This document shows, piece after piece, positions 43,887 to 54,747 of a stretch of 64,000 bases of DNA. The stretch's first letter is position 1. Every line of letters begins with the position of its first letter. Location of the stretch: the NCBI RefSeq assembly GCF_040958095.1, contig NC_091188.1, positions 36,994,213 to 37,058,212 of the forward strand. Reading direction: 5' to 3'. A program made the position numbers and the translations under genes. The notes under the pieces were generated by a model, which saw only the letters and a program-made list of their open reading frames with translations, was not told the DNA's origin and ran no database searches. Source of the DNA: Procambarus clarkii. Its lineage: Eukaryota > Arthropoda > Malacostraca > Decapoda > Cambaridae.

Positions 43887-44134
43887 TTATCTTGAGATCT
43901 TGAGATGATTTCGGGGCTTTAGTGTCCCCGCGGCCCGGTCCTCGACCAGGCCTCCACCCCCAGGAAGCAGCCCGTGACAGCTGACTAACACCCAGGTACC
44001 TATTTTACTGCTAGGTAACAGGGGCATAGGATAAAAGAAACTCTGCCCATTGTTTCTCGCCGGCGCCCAGGATCGAACCCGGAACCACAGGATCACAAGT
44101 CCAGCGTGCTGTCCGCTCGGCCGACCGGCTCCCC
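43887..44134 (-). mobile_element. SINE-1 (tRNA-derived), copy 2
   Basis: Minus-strand copy with the same tRNA-like head (right end GGGGAGCCGGTCGG), body and LINE-C-type 3' end with a duplicated ATCTCAAG tail. It is inserted inside the 3' hairpin of LINE I-2, whose second arm and (ATCA)n tail resume at 44135-44175. Confidence 0.92.
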
Positions 44135-44175
44135 ACTGGGTGGCTTAATCTTTATCAATCAATCAATCAATCGAA

Positions 44176-44342
44176 TAGCAAACCTGGACGAGAGACATCT
44201 CCCGTCACGTAGGGTGCAGTCGCACCTCCACAGATCTCCAGTATCAGCTCTTGATACTGGTAATGACTCAAAAGGGCCACCACTTACGGGCTATTAATGC
44301 CCGTGCCACCTTTTGGGTGGCTTAATCTTCATCAATCAATCA
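44176..44342 (+). mobile_element. SINE-7 with paired 3' hairpins
   Basis: Begins near GAGAGACATCTCCCGTCACG, has a small internal stem (CCAGTATCAGCTCTTGATACTGG), then hairpin 1 (ACGGGCTATTAATGCCCGT) and hairpin 2 (GCCACC-TTTTG-GGTGGC), and ends TTAATCTTCATCAATCAATCAATC. It follows directly behind the LINE I-2 tail. Confidence 0.8.
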
Positions 44343-44740
44343 ATCCCTCATCACAATCGACTTGAGAATGGTCCAGGACGAACCGAAACGTCGTCGTCCC
44401 TTCACCTTCTAGTGTGTGGTCTGGTCAAACTACTTCAGCCACGTTAATGTGACTTTGAGATTTTGAGATATATACAAGAGTTGTTACATTCTTGTACAGC
44501 CACTAGTACGCGTAGCGTTTCGGGCAAGTCCCTGGAATACGATCCCCTGCCGCGAAGAATCGTTTTTCATCCAAGTACACATTTTACTGTTGAGTTAAAC
44601 AGAGGCTACAGTTAAGGAATTGCGCCCAGTAAATCCTCCCCGGCCAGGATACGAACCCATGACATAGCGCTCGCGGAACGCCAGGCGAGTGTCTTACCAC
44701 TACACCACGGAGACTGTGTAGACTCATCGCCTGCAGAGAC
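44343..44740 (+). mobile_element. SINE-6 copy interrupted by SINE-3
   Basis: The single-arm form (CTTGAGAATGGTCC, CTTCTAGTGTGTGGTCTGGTC, CCACGTTAATGTGACT) is at 44343-44464. The closing GACTCATCGCCTGCAG is at 44722-44737, after SINE-3. It lacks the palindrome of the 37721 copy. Confidence 0.7.
44465..44714 (-). mobile_element. SINE-3 (tRNA-derived), copy 2
   Basis: Minus-strand copy of the element at 11230: head GTCTCCGTGGTGTAGTGG, box B GGGTTCGTATCC, same body, and a 3' end of TATATATCTC and A-rich bases. It cuts SINE-6. Confidence 0.9.
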
Positions 44741-45111
44741 TTTGATGTTAATAGTCATTAGGGATGTTAAAGTTGAATGAAGTCAAACTGAGTACATCTT
44801 AACCACGTTCACTTAGATGCACTTTAACTGCAGGCTTGTGTATCAATGTTCCTGAGTTTTATGTGTACTAAGACTGTGTCTAGTTTAACTTAACAGCATC
44901 TAGTTTAAGCCTAGTGTATCAATGTTATTGAGTTTCATGTACCTTAACCTTGACCTGCTAACTAGCAGCATCTAGCCTCAGCGAGAAGTTGCAATACTTA
45001 TTAACTTTCATGTGTTTGTAAATATCTTGTGTTATGTGTGACAAGCTACCCAAGTAAACTAGCAGTTATTTTACCGTAGATTTTCTATATAGAGAGAGTA
45101 ATTGATCTTAA
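44741..45111. other. Unassigned DNA with short internal repeat
   Basis: Contains two diverged copies of a segment with GTGTATCAATGTT...GAGTTT near 44836 and 44918. No gene recognised. Confidence 0.5.
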
Positions 45112-45832
45112 AGTTGAATTAGATCTAGGTATCCCCATCTCTGCTGTCAAAACTGTATTGGTCCAAACATTCAGATCTGATAGGAAAGAACTTACTGACT
45201 CCCAACGACCTGAAAGTACTAGTATAAAAAGCTATGATTTGTTCAGATCTGAAACCTACATCTATGGACAGCACAAAACGTCCACTAGACTGTGCGACAC
45301 AGTGGTTGCAAGGATCAGGTTGGGTTACCGTTACCTGTGGCAGGTGGCTGCAGGTGACGGGTCTCCCAATCCTGAGCACTCCAGTTGCAAACTCTGTGAG
45401 CAGGAACTACGGCACGATCTCCCGCACTACATCACTGAATGCCCAGTTATTAGACCTTTCAGACCAGTTGGCATGAGGTACCTGGAGCTTTGCAATTACT
45501 TTATTCACTCTCGTATTCTTGAAGATATCCTCACAGTATACCCAAAATTTGCCAGTGCAGGCTATTAAACACATGGCTCTGTATGACTAACCATCCTGCG
45601 AGATGGGGACTTGTATTACCACTGCTACCTTATTCAATCTTGTGGTGTTGATATCCTCAAAATGCATCCGGAGTCTGCCAGTACAGACCGCTTATCACAT
45701 GCCTCTGTATGACTAACCATCCTGTGTGATGGGGATTTTTTTAGCATCACCTAGTTAGCTTTTTTGACACACTGTACTCCACTTCATATAGTCTAGGGTA
45801 GCTGCACTAATGCAGATGTACCTAATATGTTA
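45112..45832 (+). pseudogene. LINE-F ORF2 C-terminus and 3' UTR (copy 1)
   Basis: About 150 codons of an RNase H-type LINE C-terminus: ARIRLGYRYLWQVA, Cys/His motif CKLC...LPHYITEC, end KFASAGY and a stop near 45568. A 3' UTR of about 260 bp contains two CATCCTG(C/T)G(A/T)GATGGGGA repeats and ends in CCTAATATGTTA. Its A-rich tail is found after LINE-B at 48391-48407, so LINE-B inserted in the tail. Confidence 0.88.
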
Positions 45833-48390
45833 CCTGGTTGATACCTGGTTGATGGGGTTCTGGGAGTTCTTCTACTCCCCAAGCCCGGCCCGAGGCCAGG
45901 CTTGACTTGTGAGAGTTTGGTCCACCAGGCTGTTGCTTGGAGCGGCCCGCAGGCCCACATACCCACCACAGCCCGGTTGGTCCGGCACTCCTTGGAGGAA
46001 TAAATCTAGTTTCCTCTTGAAAATGTCCACGGTTGTTCAGGCAATATTTCTTATGCTTGCTGGGAGGACGTTGAACAACCGCGGACCTCTGATGTTTATA
46101 CAGTGTTCTCTGATTGTGCCTATGGCACCTCTGCTTTTCACTGGTTCTATTCTACATTTTCTTCCATATCGTTCGCTCCAGTACGTTGTTATTTTACTGT
46201 GTAGATTTGGTACTTGGCCCTCCAGTATCTTCCAGGTGTATATTATTTGATATCTCTTTCGTCTTCTTTCTAGTGAGTACATTTGGAGGGCTTTGAGACG
46301 ATCCCAATAATTTAGGTGCTTTATTGCGTCTATGCGTGCCGTATATGTTCTCTGTATTCCCTCTATTTCAGCAATCTCTCCTGCTCTGAAGGGGGAAGTG
46401 AGTACTGAGCAGTACTCAAGACGGGACAACACAAGTGACTTGAAGAGTACAACCATTGTGATGGGATCCCTGGATTTGAAAGTTCTCGTAATCCATCCTA
46501 TCATTTTTCTGGCTGTCGCAATATTTGCTTGGTTATGCTCCTTAAACGTTAGGTCGTCAGACATTATTATTCCCAAATCCTTTACATTCCTACTATGGGT
46601 ACATTTGATTGTGTTTTGTACTCTGTATTATGTTAAAGGTCCTCATTTTTACCGTACCTGAGTACCTGGAATTTATCACTGTTAAACATCATGTTATTTT
46701 CTGATGCCCAGTCGAAAACTTTATTAATATCATCTTGAAGTTTTTCAATGTCCTCAGCCGAGGTAATTTTCATACTGATTTTTGTGTCATCTGCAAAGGA
46801 TGATACGAAGCTGTGACTTGTATTTTTGTCTATATCTGATATGAGAGTAAGGAAAAGCAGCGGTGCAAGGACTGTACCCTGAGGTACAGAGCTTTTCACT
46901 GCACTTGGACTAGATTTTATATGGTTGACCGTTACTCGCTGAGTCCTGTTTGACAGAAAACTGAGTATCCAGCGTCCTACTTTACCGGTTATTCCCATTG
47001 ACTTCATTTTGTGTGCTATCACGCCATGGTCACATTTATCGAAAGCCTTTGCGAAGTCCGTGTATATCACATCAGCATTCTGTTTTTCTTCTAATGCCTC
47101 AGTGACTTTGTCGTAGTGCTCAAGTAGCTGTGAGAGGCACGATTTTCCCGCTCGAAATCCATGCTGGCCTGGGTTGTGAAGGTCATTGGTCTCCATGAAA
47201 TTGGTGACCCGACTCCTAATTACTCTCTCAAATACTTTTATGATGTGCGACTGGTCTATAATTTTTTGCCAATGCTTTGCTCCCTCCCTTATGTAGAGGG
47301 GCTGTCTGCTACTTTAAGTGCATCTGGTATCTCCCCCGTGTCCAAGCTCTTCCTCCACACTATACTGAGTGCCTGTGCTACCGGCACTTTGCATTTCTTT
47401 ATAAATATTGAATTCCATGAGTCTGGACCTGGGGCCGAGTGCATGGGCATGTTTTCAATTTCTTTTTCAAAATTCAGTGCGCTCGTGTTTATATCAGTTA
47501 TATTTACAGGGGTTTGAATATCCCGCATAAAGAAATTGTCTGGATCTTCCACCTTCATGTTGTTTATTGGAGTGCTAAACATGTCCTCATACTGCTTTTT
47601 TAGGATTTCACTAATTTCTTTGTCATCCTCCGTGTATGAACCTTCACTTGTACGAATAGGTCCAATACTGGCAGTGGTTTTTGCTTTTGATTTCGCATAT
47701 GAGAAGAAATATTTTGGATTTTTCTTTATTTCCTGAATTGCTTTCTGTTCTAACTGCCTTTCTTCAGTTTCATATGAGTGTTTCAATTTCCGCTCGATTT
47801 CTTCAATCTCCCTATTTAAATTATTCCTTCTTTGACGGGAAATTCGTGTCTGCATCAGCAGTTCCGTTATTTTTTTCCTGCGTTTATAGTGTCGTCTGCG
47901 TTCTCTTTCTACGTTAGATCTCTTTCTGGCTTTCCTCAAAGGAACATGTTTCAGACAGACTTGATACGCTTCTAAAGTCAGTTTTTCTATTCCTTCTGTA
48001 GGACTTGTATTACTTAGAACAGTTCCCCATGGAATGTTTGTAAGTTCCCTGTTTATTATCTCCCAGTCTATCTTTTTATTATTAAAATTGAATTTACTGA
48101 ATAGCCCCTCTCGCTTTATCAACGTTTTAGGACTATTCTGAGTATTGATGGTCGTTTGCACTTCAATGAGTTTGTGATCTGAGTATGTGGTATCTGATAT
48201 CGTAATGTCTCTGATAATGTCTTCATTGCTCGTAAAGACCAGATCTAGAATATTTTCATTTCTCGTTGGCTCCGATATCTGCTGATTGAGTGAAAATTTG
48301 TCACAGAATCTAAGTAGTTCTCTAATCTGTGGTTGGTTAGGTCCTGATAGATTTCCTGGTATAATATTATTGTTTGCTATTTTCCACCTG
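45833..48390 (-). pseudogene. LINE-B ORF2: endonuclease end and reverse transcriptase
   Basis: A 5'-truncated APE-type LINE. From the right: end of the endonuclease (EPTRNENILDLVF, YSDHKLIE near 48180), then 47289-48161 with SAPGPDSWNSIFIKKC. A gap of about 90 bp has lost the YRPIxLTS motif, then 46633-47196 has HGFRAGKSCLSQLL, YTDFAKAFDKCDH, SSVPQGTVLAPLLF and SFADDTKI. 46037-46576 is the C-terminal region ending in INIRGPRLFNVLPASIRNIA. The GC-rich 3' UTR ends with the repeated ATACCTGGTTG word at 45833. No RNase H; CR1/L2/Jockey-like, clade not assigned. Broken by one deletion and a frameshift near 46600. Confidence 0.88.
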
Positions 48391-48407
48391 TTAATACAAA
48401 AAAAAAT

Positions 48408-49697
48408 GATCTTGTCTCTGATATTCCTCTTTATCTGTACCTCACCATTTAAGTATCATACACACCTGTCACCAAGAAAGATAATGAGAATCTTGCTCTT
48501 CTCAAAGCTGTCACACTTGAAACAATTGCCTCCTCCTTCGAAAATTTGAGATCTCAAGAGCACTGTGTCTACACCGACGGCTCAGTCCAATCCTCTACTG
48601 GACGGAGTGCAGCAGCATGTAAGTTTTATAGAATTAATATTTGCACAAAGACTGTCAGTGTCAGGTTAAACAACTGGCTGACCTCCACACAAGCAGAACT
48701 AGCAGCATTACAACTAGCTACCAGTGCATTAAAAAACATTGGAGGAGGAATAATATTTTGTGATTCAAAGTCTGCTCTTCAAGCAATCGAAAACTCTCTT
48801 GGAAGATCGACAGCAAGAACCTCATACTCCCAATTATAAATGACCTAATTGCTGCACAGAGTAAAGGGTCTCGAATTTCCTTTGTATGGATACCTTCATT
48901 CATAAATATAACCCATCATAATGAGACAGACATTGCAGTCAAATAAGCGTGTAACAAGGCTTAAGTTGAATTAGATCTAGGTATCCCCATCTCTGCTGTC
49001 AAAATTGTATTGGTCCAAATACTCAGATCTGATAGGAAAGAAATTACTGACTCCCAACGACCTGAAAGTACTAGTATAAAAAGCTATGATTTATTCAGAT
49101 CTGAAACCTATATCTATGGGCAGCACAAAACGTCCACTAGACTGTGCGACACAGTGGTTGCAAGGATCAGGTTGGGTTACCTTTACCTGTGGCAGGTGGC
49201 TGCAGGTGACGGGTCTCCCAATCCTGAGCACTCCAGTTGCAAACTCTGTGAGTAGGAACTACGGCATGATCTCCCGCACTACATCACTGAATGCCCAGTT
49301 ATTAGACCTTTCAGACCAGTTGGCATGAGGTACCTGGAGCTTTACAATTACTTTATTCACTCTCGTATTTTTGAAGATATCCTCACAGTGCACCCAAAAT
49401 TTGCCAGTGCAGGATACTAAATATATGGCCCTGTATGACTAACCATCCTGCGAGATGGGGACTTTTGTTACCACTGCTACCTTATTCAATCTTGTGTTGA
49501 TGATATCCTCAAAATGCTTCCGGAGTCTGCCAGTGCAGACCGCTTATCACATGCCTCTGTATGACTAACCATCCTGTGTGATGGGGAATTTATAGCATCA
49601 CGTAGTTAGCTTTTTTGACACACTGTACTCCACTTCATATAGTCTAGGGTAGCTGCACTATTGCAGATGTACCTAATGTATTAATAAAAAAAATTGA
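48408..49697 (+). pseudogene. LINE-F RNase H, C-terminus and 3' UTR (copy 2)
   Basis: RNase H domain with VYTDGS, TQAELAAL and FCDSKSAL (three acidic positions); a frameshift near 48795 and stops follow. The C-terminal zinc-motif region (49010-49255) has CKLCE then a TAG instead of Gln. The 3' UTR ends TTAATAAAAAAAATT at about 49680-49695. It starts directly at the A-rich tail of copy 1. Confidence 0.87.
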
Positions 49698-50222
49698 TCA
49701 GGTTGGGTTACCGTTACCTGTGGCAGGTGGCTACAGGTGACGGATCTCCCAATCCTGAGCACTCCAGGTGCAAATTCTGTGAGCAAGAACTGGGGCATGA
49801 GCTTGTACACTACATCACCGAATGCCCAGTTATCAGATCATTCAGACCAGTTGGCATGAGGTACCTGAAGCTTTGCAATTACTTTATTCACACTCGTGTT
49901 CTTGAAGATATCCCCATATTGCACCCAAAATTTGCCAGTGCAGGCTACTAAACATATGGCCCTGTATGACTAACCATCCTGCGAGATGAGGACTTTTAGT
50001 ACCACTGCTGCCTTATTCACTCTTGTGTTCATGATATTTTCAAAATGCTCCCAGAGTTTGCCAGTGCAGATTACTGTTCACATGCTTTTGCATGACTAAA
50101 CATCCTGTGTGATGAGGATATTAGCCAACGTAGCTAACTTTTTGACACACTGTACTCCCCTTCATATAGTCTAGGGTAGCTACACAAATGCAGATGTACC
50201 TAAATGTGTTAATAAAACAAAA
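49698..50222 (+). pseudogene. LINE-F C-terminus and 3' UTR (copy 3)
   Basis: Starts at IRLGYRYLWQVA, directly on the tail of copy 2, with an open frame (49694-49951) to KFASAGY. The Cys/His motif CKFC...VHYITEC is intact. The 3' UTR ends in GTTAATAAAACAAAATG. Confidence 0.87.
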
Positions 50223-51358
50223 TGATTGAAGATGAGAATCTTTAAGTACTAGAGAGAATCATGCAAGTCAACATGACCTTTTGCCTTAGAGTCATGAGAG
50301 ATCCTTCATCTCCTGCATTGCTCAGAGACAAATTATTCAGTGCTGTTAACACCCTATTGACTTGTGCCGACATACCGACTCACTCCTTTTACGATAAATG
50401 GCTGAGAAAAAATGCCTATAATCTCATTAAGCTCATCATTCCTTTAAAGTGCATCTACCTGTCCCTGATATTCCTCTTTATCTGTACCTCACCATTCAAG
50501 TATCATACACACCTGTCACCAAGAAAGATAATGAGAATCTTGTTCTTCTCAAAGCTGTCACACTTGAAACAATTGCCTCCTCCATCGAAAATTTAAGATC
50601 TCACGAGCACTGTGTCTACACCGACGGCTCAGTCCAATCTTCTACTGGACGGACTGCAGCAGCATGTAGGTTTTGTAGAAATAATATTTGCACACAGATT
50701 GTCAGTGTCAGGTTAAACAACTGGCTGACTTCCACACAAGCAGAACTAGCAGCATTACACCTAGCTACCAGTACATTAAAAAACATTGGAGGAGGAATAA
50801 TATTTTGTGATTCAAAGTCTGCTCTTCAAGTAATCGAAAACTTCTCTTGGAAGATCAACAGCAAGAACCTCATACTACCAGTTATAAATGACCTAATTCC
50901 TGCACAGATTAAAAGGTTTCAAATCTCCTTTGTATGTATACTATCACATATAAATATAACCCATCATAATGAGACAGACATTGCAGCCAAATTAGCGTGT
51001 AACAAGATGAAGTTGAATTAGATCTAGGTATCCCCATCTCTGCTGTCAAAACTATATTGTTCCAAACACTCAGGTCTGATAGGAGAGAAATTACTAACTC
51101 CCATCGACCTGAAATCACCCGTAAAAAAACTATGATTTGTTCAGATCTGAACCCTATATTTATGGGCAGCACAAAACGTCCACCTGACTGTGCGACACAG
51201 TGGTTGCCAGGATCAGGTTGGGTAACCGTTACCTGTGGCAGGTGGCTACAGGTGACGGATCTCCCAATCTTGTGCTAATCAACTTATAACATGCCTCTAT
51301 ATGGCAAACCATCCTGTGTGATGGGGATTTTAGCATCACGTAGCTAGTTTTGTGACAC
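50223..51358 (+). pseudogene. LINE-F thumb region, RNase H and C-terminus (copy 4)
   Basis: Follows directly on the tail of copy 3. It has a longer 5' extent (CLRVMRDPSSPALL onward), then RNase H with VYTDGS, TQAELAAL and FCDSKSAL in one frame (50449-51021) and ETDIAAKLA close to the last catalytic position. The zinc-motif region is decayed. The 3' UTR is interrupted at 51358 by copy 5 and completed at 52679-52755 with TTAATAAAAATATT. Confidence 0.87.
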
Positions 51359-52666
51359 TTTTTTTTTTATTAACATATTAGGTACATCTGCATTAGTGCA
51401 GCTACCCTAGACTATATGAAGTGGAGTACAGTGTGTAAAAAAAGCTAACTAGGTGATGCTAAGAAATCCCCATCACACAGGATGGTTAGTCATACAGAGG
51501 CATGTGACAAGCGGTCTGCACTGGCAGACTCCGGATGCTTTTTGAGGATATCATTAACACAAGATTGAATAAGGTAGCAGTGGTAATACAAGTCCCCATC
51601 TCGCAGGATGGCTAGTCATACAGAGCCATGTGTTTAATAGCCTGCACTGGCAAATTTTGGGTATACTGTGAGGATATCTTCAAGAATTCGAGAGTGAATA
51701 AAGTAATTGCAAAGCTCCAGGTACCTCATGCCAACTGGTCTGAAAGGTCTAATAACTGGGCATTCAGTGATGTAGTGCGGGAGATCGTGCCGTAGTTCCT
51801 GCTCACAGAGTTTGCAACTGGAGTGCTCAGGATTGGGAGACCCGTCATCTGCAGCCACCTGCCACAGGTAACGGTAACCCAACCTGATCCTTGCAACCAC
51901 TGTGTCGCACAGTCTAGTGGACGTTTTGTGCTGTACATAGATGTAGGTTTCAGATCTGAACAAATCATAGCTTTTTATACTAGTACTTTCAGGTCGTTGG
52001 GAGTCAGTAAGTTCTTTCCTATCAGATCTGAATGTTTGGACCAATACAGTTTTGACAGCAGAGATGGGGATACCTAGATCTAATTCAACTTCAAACTTGT
52101 TACACGCTAATTTGGCTGCAATGTCTGTCTCATTATGATGGGTTATATTTATGTGTGAAGGTATCCATACAAAGGAGATTCGAGACCCTTTACTCTGTGC
52201 ATCAGTTAGGTCATTTATAATTGGGAGTATGAGGTTCTTGCTGTCGATCTTCCAAGAGAAGTTTTCGATTGCTTGAAGAGCAGACTTTGAATCGCAGAAT
52301 ATTATTCCTCCTCCAATGTTTTTGTAATGTACTGGTTGCTAAGTGTAATGCTGCTAGTTCTGCTTGTGTGGAGGTCAGCCAGTTGTTTAACCTGACACTG
52401 ACAGTCTTTGTGCAAATATTATTTCTATAAAACCTACATCTCGCTGCAGTCCGTCCAGTAGAAGATTGGACTGAGCCGTCGGTGTAGACACAGTGCTCGT
52501 GAGATCTTAGACTCTCGATGGAGGAGGCAATTGTTTCAAGAGTGACAGCTTTGAGAAGAGCAAGATTCTCATTATCTTTCTTGGTGACAGGTGTGTATGA
52601 TACTTAAATGGTGGGGTACAGATAAAGAGGAATATCAGAGACAGGTAGATTGCACTTAAAAGGAAT
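51359..52666 (-). pseudogene. LINE-F RNase H, C-terminus and 3' UTR, reverse copy (copy 5)
   Basis: The minus-strand copy has an open C-terminal frame (51634-52044, KFASAGY end) and RNase H further right (YTDGS near 52480, CDSKSAL near 52290) with a few frame breaks. Its T-run at 51359-51370 is the A tail. A 12-bp target duplication GTTTTGTGACAC (51347-51358 and 52667-52678) proves insertion into the 3' UTR of copy 4. Confidence 0.92.
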
Positions 52667-52764
52667 GTTTTGTGACACACGCTGTACTCCCCTTCATATA
52701 GTCTAGGGTAGCTGCACATATGCACATGTAACTAAATGTGTTAATAAAAATATTAAAAAAATAC

Positions 52765-53188
52765 TTTATTCATTCTCGTGTTCTAAATGATAAGTTTACT
52801 CGTGTTCTAAATAATACGTTCACTCGTGTTCTAAATGATATATGTTCACACGTGTTCTAGATGATATGTTCACTTGTGTTCTAGATGATATGTTCACTCG
52901 TGTTTTCTAGTTGATATGTTAATTCGTGTTCTAGATGATATGTTCATTTGTGTTCAAGATTATATATGCTCACTCGTTTTCTAATTGATATGTTCACTCG
53001 TGTTCTAGAATATAAATGTTCACTCGTGTTCTAGGTAATATATTCACTCGTATTGTCTAGTTGATATGTTAATTCGTGTTCAAGATTATATATGTTCACT
53101 CGTTTTCTAATTTATATGTTCATTCGTGTTCTAGATTATATATGTTCACTCGTGTTCTAGATGACATGTTCACTCGTGTTCTAGATCA
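52765..53188. repeat. About 24-bp diverged tandem repeat
   Basis: About 17 units of GTTCACTCGTGTTCTAGATGATAT with length and base variation. It begins right after the LINE-F tail. Confidence 0.88.
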
Positions 53189-53290
53189 GCGGTCGTCAAC
53201 CTTTCAGACCTCACGGACCACTAAATTCATAATTTTAAATCCCGCGGACCATTAAAGTTTCCTACCTAATCCGAGTGGTTTGATTGCAAA
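53187..53290. mobile_element. hAT-like transposon end (fragment)
   Basis: CAGCGGTCGTCAACCTTTCAGAC at the border of the satellite resembles hAT-superfamily terminal inverted repeats (CAG-GGT-CTCAACC type), followed by CACGGACCACTAAATTC and GCGGACCATTAAA. No second end or transposase is visible. Confidence 0.45.
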
Positions 53291-53555
53291 TGTCTTTCGA
53301 GTCTGGAAGGTTTCAAGGCATCATTGGACAAACTCTCACAACACACAAGACAAGGCGGCCGTGGATGATGCAGCTCAGTACCAGGTTCTTGAATAAATCC
53401 AAGTTTCAGGTAGTTTTGATTCATATTTTCGTGATATTTGGGTTATTTTCTTCTCTCCGCCTGCAATATATATTTTGACATATACCTGGCGCCACAATCT
53501 ACGACTGGAGGCATATACACAGGGGCCTGGGATAAGAGGTGAGGAGTGGGAGCAT
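53291..53555. other. Unassigned DNA
   Basis: No gene or repeat recognised. Confidence 0.45.
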
Positions 53556-53860
53556 CATAGAGAATATAGGCCAAGCAGAAGAGGCGGACTCCATACAATG
53601 TTATCCAACCACTTGGTCAGGACGGTAGAGCAACGATCTCGCTTTATGCAGGTCGGCGTTCAATCCCCCCGATCGTCCAAGTGGTTGGGCACCAATCCCT
53701 TCCTCCCGTCCCATCCCAAATCCTTATCCTGATCCCTTCCAAGTGCTATGTAATCATATTGGCTTGGTGCTTTCTCCTCAAAGTTCCCATACCTTTCATA
53801 CAATGTTTATGTACTGATGTGACTTACCACACATAGGTAAGGCGGGGCCCAAGAGCTGCA
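53556..53860 (+). mobile_element. SINE-5 (tRNA-like head)
   Basis: A box A-like TGGTCAGGACGGTAGAGC and box B-like GGCGTTCAATCCCC lie between CCAACCACTTGG and CCAAGTGGTTGG, which pair as an outer stem. A body with CCCATCCCAAATCCTTATCC and GGCTTGGTGCTTTCTCC follows. A partial reverse copy is at 54440-54597. Confidence 0.78.
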
Positions 53861-53937
53861 GTCTTTAGGGTACAGTTAGGTGAGAACGGCAGTAAGAGAA
53901 CTTTCGTTAGCTGTGTTTAAGTCTTGGTATGTGACTT

Positions 53938-54155
53938 GTTGACTCACCGTGTGACTCACTGTGTGACTCACCGTGTGACTCACTGTGTGACTCACTGTGT
54001 GACTCACTGTGTGACTCACCGTGACTCACTGTGTGACTCACCGTGACTCACTGTGTGACTCACTGTGTGACTCACTGTGTGACTCACCGTGACTCACTGT
54101 GTGACTCACTGTGCCTCACTGTGTGACTCACCGTGTGACTCACCGTGTGACTCAC
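53938..54155. repeat. 12-bp simple repeat
   Basis: GTGTGACTCACT/C units, about 18, some shortened to GTGACTCACT. Confidence 0.92.
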
Positions 54156-54439
54156 CCGACACCAAAGCCTGCACAGTCTCTGGACCTCACAACAAGGCCG
54201 AGGATAATTAGGAGAGCGCATTAATCCGGGTGTAATAAGCATAAGCCTCGTTACATAATTACACATCTTATGCGAGCCTGGTTTATGCGGCGGCGCTCTG
54301 TGGCAGCGCTCTGGGTCGGCCCAAGTCACCCACCTGACACTGTTTAGATTTTGTGTTTATGTTCTCTGAATATAGATGGCGTGGAGCATCACTCAGTCTC
54401 CCAGGTTACTGCTGGGTCTGGAGAGTTACTAAATGGATT
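54156..54439. other. Unassigned DNA
   Basis: No gene or known repeat recognised; contains the small palindrome TAAATGGATTTAGTAAATCCATTTA near 54429. Confidence 0.45.
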
Positions 54440-54594
54440 TAGTAAATCCATTTAGTGGACCTTTCATTGTATGAAAGGTATGGGAACTTTGAGGAGAAAG
54501 CACCAAGCCAATATGATTACATAGCACTTGGAAGGGATCAGGATAAGGATTTGGGATGGGACGGGAGGAAGGGATTGGTGCCCAACCACTTGGA

Positions 54595-54671
<77 letters not shown>
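54440..54671 (-). mobile_element. SINE-5 reverse partial copy joined to (TA)n
   Basis: Inverse of the SINE-5 body up to CCAACCACTTGGACGA (54440-54597), where the tRNA-like head should start but (TA)n of 74 bp begins instead. Confidence 0.8.
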
Positions 54672-54673
<2 letters not shown>

Positions 54674-54747
54674 CATATTTTTTCCATTGTAATGCCGAGC
54701 TGTGTGACAAGATCACTGTTCTCGCTCTCTAAAGTCTTGTGTTGAAT

